This document shows positions 59,776-64,000 of a stretch of DNA of 64,000 nucleotides, piece by piece; position 1 is the stretch's first letter, and each line of letters begins with the position of its first letter. The notes beneath the pieces are model-generated. The model saw nothing but the letters and a program-made list of their open reading frames with translations. It searched no databases and was not told the origin of the DNA. This DNA is from an uncultured Ignavibacteriota bacterium (lineage in GTDB: Bacteria; Bacteroidota; Ignavibacteria; Palsa-1295), in assembly GCA_903900335.1 (NCBI GenBank), contig CAIUMP010000056.1:62001-126000 (forward strand), written 5' to 3'. The translations under genes were made by a program, and so were the position numbers.

Positions 59776-62700
59776 TTACTTTACGACGATCATTGTCTTC
59801 TCATCACGTAGCGTGCTGATGCCGTCTGACCATACCGTGATGTAGTGATAAACTCCACTTGGCAGAGCGCCTGCATCAAGCTCTATCTTTTTCCGTCCTG
59901 CCTCAACGTTGTCGTCGAATGGAACGAGAACACGCTCACCAAGCTCGTTTAGGATCTGGATCTCTACATGTCCCGGCGACCCGATCTCCAGTTCGATCGC
60001 AGTTCGAGGATTGAAGGGATTGGGGGAGTTCTGTGCAACCTTGATCCAACTTGGCTTGAGAGCGAATTGCTCACTCGTATCACACTGTTCGATCCGTATT
60101 TGTCCATCCGAGACGGAGGAGAGCGTTGCGGGTGAAGTTCCGAACGAAGCGTTAACAAGATGTATTGCCGCCGTACTTGTGCTTGGCAACAAGATCTCAA
60201 ACGGCAGAGTAGCAACAAGTGTCTTGCCACTGAGCGGAGAAGAGTAGGTCGCTGTGACCTCTCTATCACCAAAAGAATATTGCTTAACGGAGAAGACTGG
60301 CGCGGCGCTTCCGCCTGCCGGCGCAATGCTATTACCCGCCGAGGCCTGGGGCGTCTTCATATCCAACTGCATCGGGTCGAAGGTGACACGGAATGTCAGA
60401 CTTGTGATCGCCGCGGGGGTAACGTCGTTGAGCGTGCGCACAGCGGTTTGAACGATCTGTCCGGGTCTTCCGGAGACCGTATCCAGTGTCAGTTGAACTG
60501 CAACGGGCTGTCCTTTACCAGACCCGCTAAGAGTTGCGATGGTGGAGGTACCCGCGCTATTAGTCACCTGTAGTTGTGCCGTTTGATTACCCGAAGAGCC
60601 TGGCACAAAACGAACACAGATCGTCGCGAACTGGCTATCGGCCAGGATGGTCGCGTTCGAAACAGAAGTGATCTTAAACGATCCGCTCCCCGTACCAACG
60701 ATGGACATGGTTCCGAGATCAATACCCACGCACGAGTAATTCGTAATGCGGAGGCAAGTGTCCTTGCTCGAATCGCCAACGTTCACCGAGCTAAAGCTCA
60801 CGTTCGTATCCAGTGCGGTAATTTTTGGAGGAGATGATAAGCGGCCTGTTATCGGAATATCGATCGGCGCTATTCCCTGATACTGAAGCTCAAGAATAGC
60901 ATACGCGGTGTCAGGCGTGATCGAACTCACTGAGACCTTAACGGAGTCGCTTGCTCCAGGAGCTACGCTGTCATGCGGGTATTGTGCGATAGTGAAGTTT
61001 TTCGAAACAAGGAATTTGGCGCTGATCAGTTTCAATACGCCTGTACCCTTATTGTCAATATGCACTGTGCTGGTCGAAGTCACCCCTGTTCGTAGACAGC
61101 CGAAGTCAACACCAGTTGGATTGACAAGTAGCGATACTCGCTCGCCGTTACCGCGCACCATGAACGTTGTGCTGGTCGTGTGATTCGTATCGAGTCGCGT
61201 GATCTGCGAAACCGTATTGGTATCCGTAGGACAGAAGCGTAACTTGACTTTGCCAGAAGCGCCGGGTGCGAGGAGTAGCGGGTCGGCGCTCTGATACGAG
61301 AAAGGCGGTTGGAAGCTCTTCGCCCCAGTTACTACCAGCGTATCTTGGGCGGAGTTCCAAACGACGATATCCGTGTCCTTGCAAGCACCAACGCTAACCG
61401 TCCCGAAGTCAATTACTGGTGGGATGTTCAGGATACCCTCGCCAGTGTAGGCCAGTAGCTGAACGGCCTGATCGGTCGGGAGATGTGTGTGGAAGTTGAG
61501 ACTACCCTGCCAAGCATTGGGGCCCGGGGAGCAGAAGCGCACTCCGATGCGGAGGGTGTCTCCCGGAGCCAGAACAAACCCGGTACTCGGGGAGAGTAAG
61601 ATAAAATTGTTGTTCGTGATCGATGGAGCATCCACCAACAGTGTATCATTGCCAGTGTTGTAGACAAAGAATGACGAGTCTTTACACGTGCCTTTGGTCA
61701 CGTGACCAAAATTGAAGGGCGACTTCATTGTAAGTATTCCCTTCTTCAGAGGAAGAGGACGTGCGTCCCCTTTCAGAATCACCACAACCGCTGTTGGATT
61801 ATCTGAATTGATCGAGTCCGGTGTCTGATACGCGATCGTATCCGTCGGACAGAAGCGAATGTGAAGCGTGAAGTTCGAGTTCTCGGCGATGGTGATCGGC
61901 ACACCGTTGATTGCCGTGAAGGCCGGGTTCGGCAAGATAAACCTCGTGATGGTCAGTGGACCAGTGCCCGTATTAGCGATCGTGAATGTTGTGTCTTTGC
62001 AGGAGTCCTTTTGGACTCTGCCGAAGTTGATGGTGTCGGGCACTGAAACCATCGGCTGAACCGCACAACCCTTTAGCTGAACGAGCACTTGAACGTCATT
62101 CGTACCAATGTGCAACGTGTCGGACATCGGGCACTTGAGAACTGTCGGGCAAAACGACAGTGTCACGGAAAGCGAATCTCCTATCTTCACCGTCTTAGGA
62201 GGAGTTGGTGACTTGAGCAAGAATTGTCCAGCATCTGCTCCAGTAATGGAGAGCTGGTTGACGTCCAAATCGGACTTGCCGACGGAGTAAATTTGGAAAG
62301 TCGTGTCGTGCGAGCACTTACCCACGGCGATTTTGCCGAAGTCGATCACCGTTGTCTTCGAGAGTACTTTTGCAGGTCCGGGTATCTTGGCGATCATGCC
62401 GCTTGTGTGCGTCATCATTTGCAGCACTCCAGAGGTGTCTGCTTGGAGTGCGACAATGTAGATTTCCGTATCGGCGGCTCCCTTATGCATCTCTAACTTA
62501 CCCGACGACCACTTCCAACTATGGCTCACGGGGTCTTTGGACGGAGTCACGTCAATGAGATACCACGTCGATTCGTTGGGCCAGGCAGTCCATACCTGCA
62601 CGGGCAAGGTATCGGAGCTGTTGTCCCACCCACACCCGTGGCCGATGATCTCGAAAGAATCCTTGCTAAAAACGACTCTCTGCACGGAAGGACCAGTAAA

Positions 62701-64000
62701 GTCCTTATTGCTCGAATAGTAGTTCGAGCTTGAACCGACAGCATTTGAAACATACCCGTCAATCCTCACTCTGCCGAGACCACCAGTACCACCATTGGAA
62801 TTAGAATTCGAGCTTGTACCACCCGATCCGCCAATGACAGAAATTGCGCCGTTAGCACCGATGACAATAGAATCCCGAGCTCCAATGGAAACTGTACCGC
62901 CCGAGCCTCCGCCACCAGCTGCTGCCGATTGAAATGATGCCGGGACGGCGTTCGACCCAGAGCCGCCGTTCGAAGTGATTGCGCTGCTACTTCCACTGCC
63001 CATCGTGAGGGTTGAGAAGCTTGTTAATTCGATCGCGCCACCACCGCCTCCACCAGAACCGCCTTTGGATCCACCAAAGAAAGAAACATACGTTACGTTT
63101 CCTGCACCCCCGCCTGATCCACCGGCTAATGGCACGAGCAATTCATTTCCGTTCGCTCGTCCATGGTTGTCCCCCGCTCCGTCTCCTTTGGTCCCATCTG
63201 TGGCGAACCCACCACCGCCGCCGCCGTAATCCGCGGAGTAACTGCTCGTACTTCCGCCACCACTTCCACCGCCAAACCCGCCGGCAACACTCGGCTGGTT
63301 CCAACTTATCGTCCCGCTGTGCCCGAACGGATGACCGGTGCCACCGCCGCCTCCATCGTCGCCGCTCGAAACGTAGTGCTCTCCATCACCACCACTAATA
63401 CCGGTCATCGACTGTCCTCCGGTTGGATCAGTAGGCACACCACCGCTTCCCAAACCTCCGCAGGCAAGGTTTGTTGCGTCTCCGCCTCCGCCAGTGAATC
63501 CGTTGCCGCCGACAGCAGGATAGCCACCACCACCGCCGCCACCGCCGGGACCACCATTGCCGCCGCTGACACCAGTAGTAGCATTCAAACCATTGGCACT
63601 AAGCGTTGCGTTGATGAGCCGAATTGGCCCTTTGGAAAGAATGCGGAGCGGGAGAAATGCTTGATTACCGGGCGTCACGAGATCAGGATCGCCGGTGGGA
63701 CAGGAGTAGATCCCGTTTTGAAGGATCATCGAATCGACGATCATCGTATTGCGAACGCTGCGTGGCACAAGCGGTGCTTGACCGATGACCCCGCCGCCCG
63801 TGAGCGTGCCGAGATGGCCTGGAAGCCGGACGCTGAAATTAACGGGAGCACTCTGACCTGCCGAGTTCACTACCTGAAGCTGAATCGTCGTTCCGTCCGG
63901 AGCACTTTCCTCAATGAGGAGCATCTGCTGGATCACCATACCGTTGTTGCTAACGATAGAGGGTCCCAATCGGACGAACGCGGAGTCACTAGCAACAACT
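59776..64000 (-). CDS. Giant T9SS-sorted protein with Gly-rich and ASH-like repeats, 5' partial
   Basis: The frame is open to the window end, so the N-terminus is missing; a TTG at 63969 is not a convincing start. Residues after it show beta strands (IQLQVVNSAGQSAPVNFSV), then a long Gly-rich region (GGGGGGGGYPAVGGNGFTGG) of about 300 residues. Next come about six ASPM/SPD-2/Hydin-like domains, each opening with a ---FG-V--G-C-D--F pattern (VIDFGKIAVGKCSHD, TINFGRVQKDSCKD, PFNFGHVTKGTCKD, VIDFGTVSVGACKD, GVDFGCLRTGVTST, NVSFSSVNVGDSSKD). A cohesin-like part (TFRVTFDPMQLDM) precedes a type A sorting domain (QNSPNPFNPRTAIELEI, LPSGVYHYITVWSDG). It is probably a large surface adhesin or sheath protein. 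Confidence 0.85.
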   Translation of the reverse strand, partial: VVASDSAFVRLGPSIVSNNGMVIQQMLLIEESAPDGTTIQLQVVNSAGQSAPVNFSVRLPGHLGTLTGGGVIGQAPLVPRSVRNTMIVDSMILQNGIYSCPTGDPDLVTPGNQAFLPLRILSKGPIRLINATLSANGLNATTGVSGGNGGPGGGGGGGGYPAVGGNGFTGGGGDATNLACGGLGSGGVPTDPTGGQSMTGISGGDGEHYVSSGDDGGGGGTGHPFGHSGTISWNQPSVAGGFGGGSGGGSTSSYSADYGGGGGGFATDGTKGDGAGDNHGRANGNELLVPLAGGSGGGAGNVTYVSFFGGSKGGSGGGGGGAIELTSFSTLTMGSGSSSAITSNGGSGSNAVPASFQSAAAGGGGSGGTVSIGARDSIVIGANGAISVIGGSGGTSSNSNSNGGTGGLGRVRIDGYVSNAVGSSSNYYSSNKDFTGPSVQRVVFSKDSFEIIGHGCGWDNSSDTLPVQVWTAWPNESTWYLIDVTPSKDPVSHSWKWSSGKLEMHKGAADTEIYIVALQADTSGVLQMMTHTSGMIAKIPGPAKVLSKTTVIDFGKIAVGKCSHDTTFQIYSVGKSDLDVNQLSITGADAGQFLLKSPTPPKTVKIGDSLSVTLSFCPTVLKCPMSDTLHIGTNDVQVLVQLKGCAVQPMVSVPDTINFGRVQKDSCKDTTFTIANTGTGPLTITRFILPNPAFTAINGVPITIAENSNFTLHIRFCPTDTIAYQTPDSINSDNPTAVVVILKGDARPLPLKKGILTMKSPFNFGHVTKGTCKDSSFFVYNTGNDTLLVDAPSITNNNFILLSPSTGFVLAPGDTLRIGVRFCSPGPNAWQGSLNFHTHLPTDQAVQLLAYTGEGILNIPPVIDFGTVSVGACKDTDIVVWNSAQDTLVVTGAKSFQPPFSYQSADPLLLAPGASGKVKLRFCPTDTNTVSQITRLDTNHTTSTTFMVRGNGERVSLLVNPTGVDFGCLRTGVTSTSTVHIDNKGTGVLKLISAKFLVSKNFTIAQYPHDSVAPGASDSVKVSVSSITPDTAYAILELQYQGIAPIDIPITGRLSSPPKITALDTNVSFSSVNVGDSSKDTCLRITNYSCVGIDLGTMSIVGTGSGSFKITSVSNATILADSQFATICVRFVPGSSGNQTAQLQVTNSAGTSTIATLSGSGKGQPVAVQLTLDTVSGRPGQIVQTAVRTLNDVTPAAITSLTFRVTFDPMQLDMKTPQASAGNSIAPAGGSAAPVFSVKQYSFGDREVTATYSSPLSGKTLVATLPFEILLPSTSTAAIHLVNASFGTSPATLSSVSDGQIRIEQCDTSEQFALKPSWIKVAQNSPNPFNPRTAIELEIGSPGHVEIQILNELGERVLVPFDDNVEAGRKKIELDAGALPSGVYHYITVWSDGISTLRDEKTMIVVK

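Noticed and set aside
1-64000. CRISPR array, insertion sequence, prophage, rRNA or tRNA
   Set aside because: No regularly spaced direct repeats, transposase, integrase or phage genes, and no rRNA or tRNA pattern, were found on either strand.

Overview
The window looks like chromosomal DNA of a Gram-negative bacterium of the FCB group (Bacteroidota/Chlorobi/Ignavibacteria-like, possibly Kapabacteria). Seven large secreted proteins end in the PNP-containing C-terminal domain typical of type IX secretion (T9SS) cargo. Many small outer-membrane beta-barrel proteins with Sec signals are present, and at least one promoter fits the Bacteroidota TAnnTTTG pattern. The lineage is inferred from gene content only. 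No rRNA or tRNA gene was seen.

Layout. 1-6.65 kb: the 3' part of a DUF3883 nuclease-like gene sits directly in front of a partial phenylacetyl-CoA epoxidase cluster (paaB-paaC-paaD, with no paaA). A small M50-like membrane protease and a barrel protein follow, then a two-gene restriction-modification system of the PaeR7I/XhoI type (expected target CTCGAG). 6.7-14.1 kb: sucC, a gene-poor stretch with a REP-like palindrome, two outer-membrane proteins around a CNGHCYL-motif membrane protein, a Ppx/GppA phosphatase with an HD domain, and two tandem thymidylate-kinase-like genes, one with an altered P-loop. 14.3-26.7 kb: three T9SS cargo genes, dapF, two paralogous barrels, a DUF3142 gene coupled to an 827-residue repeat-rich protein, and a VWA protein. 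26.9-33 kb: an ECF sigma factor coupled to a membrane/barrel protein, a family 9 glycosyltransferase, a LysE-type exporter, and a DUF354 glycosyltransferase-like gene overlapping an alpha/alpha-barrel protein gene. 33.1-41 kb: three consecutive T9SS cargo genes, two of them clear tandem duplicates. 41-45.9 kb: a GH15 glucoamylase-gnd-zwf operon that joins glucan breakdown to the oxidative pentose phosphate pathway. 46-58 kb: a Cys-rich small protein, a WD40-like lipoprotein, a sugar nucleotidyltransferase, a DUF885 metallopeptidase, an alpha/beta hydrolase, a SpoU methyltransferase, a large VWA membrane protein, DoxX, a SAM methyltransferase, two lipoproteins and a SIMPL-domain protein. 58.3-64 kb: rpmH-rnpA-yidD, a small membrane protein, and a giant Gly-rich T9SS cargo protein cut by the window end.

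The most unusual items are these: an 87-base inverted pair of REP-like hairpins (BIME-like) inserted in frame at the paaC/paaD junction with an ATG inside its outer stem; the paa cluster lacking its catalytic subunit behind a defence-type gene; the XhoI-like R-M pair carrying its own predicted target sites; the ppx plus twin thymidylate-kinase-like cluster; the sigma factor coupled to a barrel-like protein; and the DUF3142/827-residue pair. All functional statements rest on reading motifs by eye. No database search was run.
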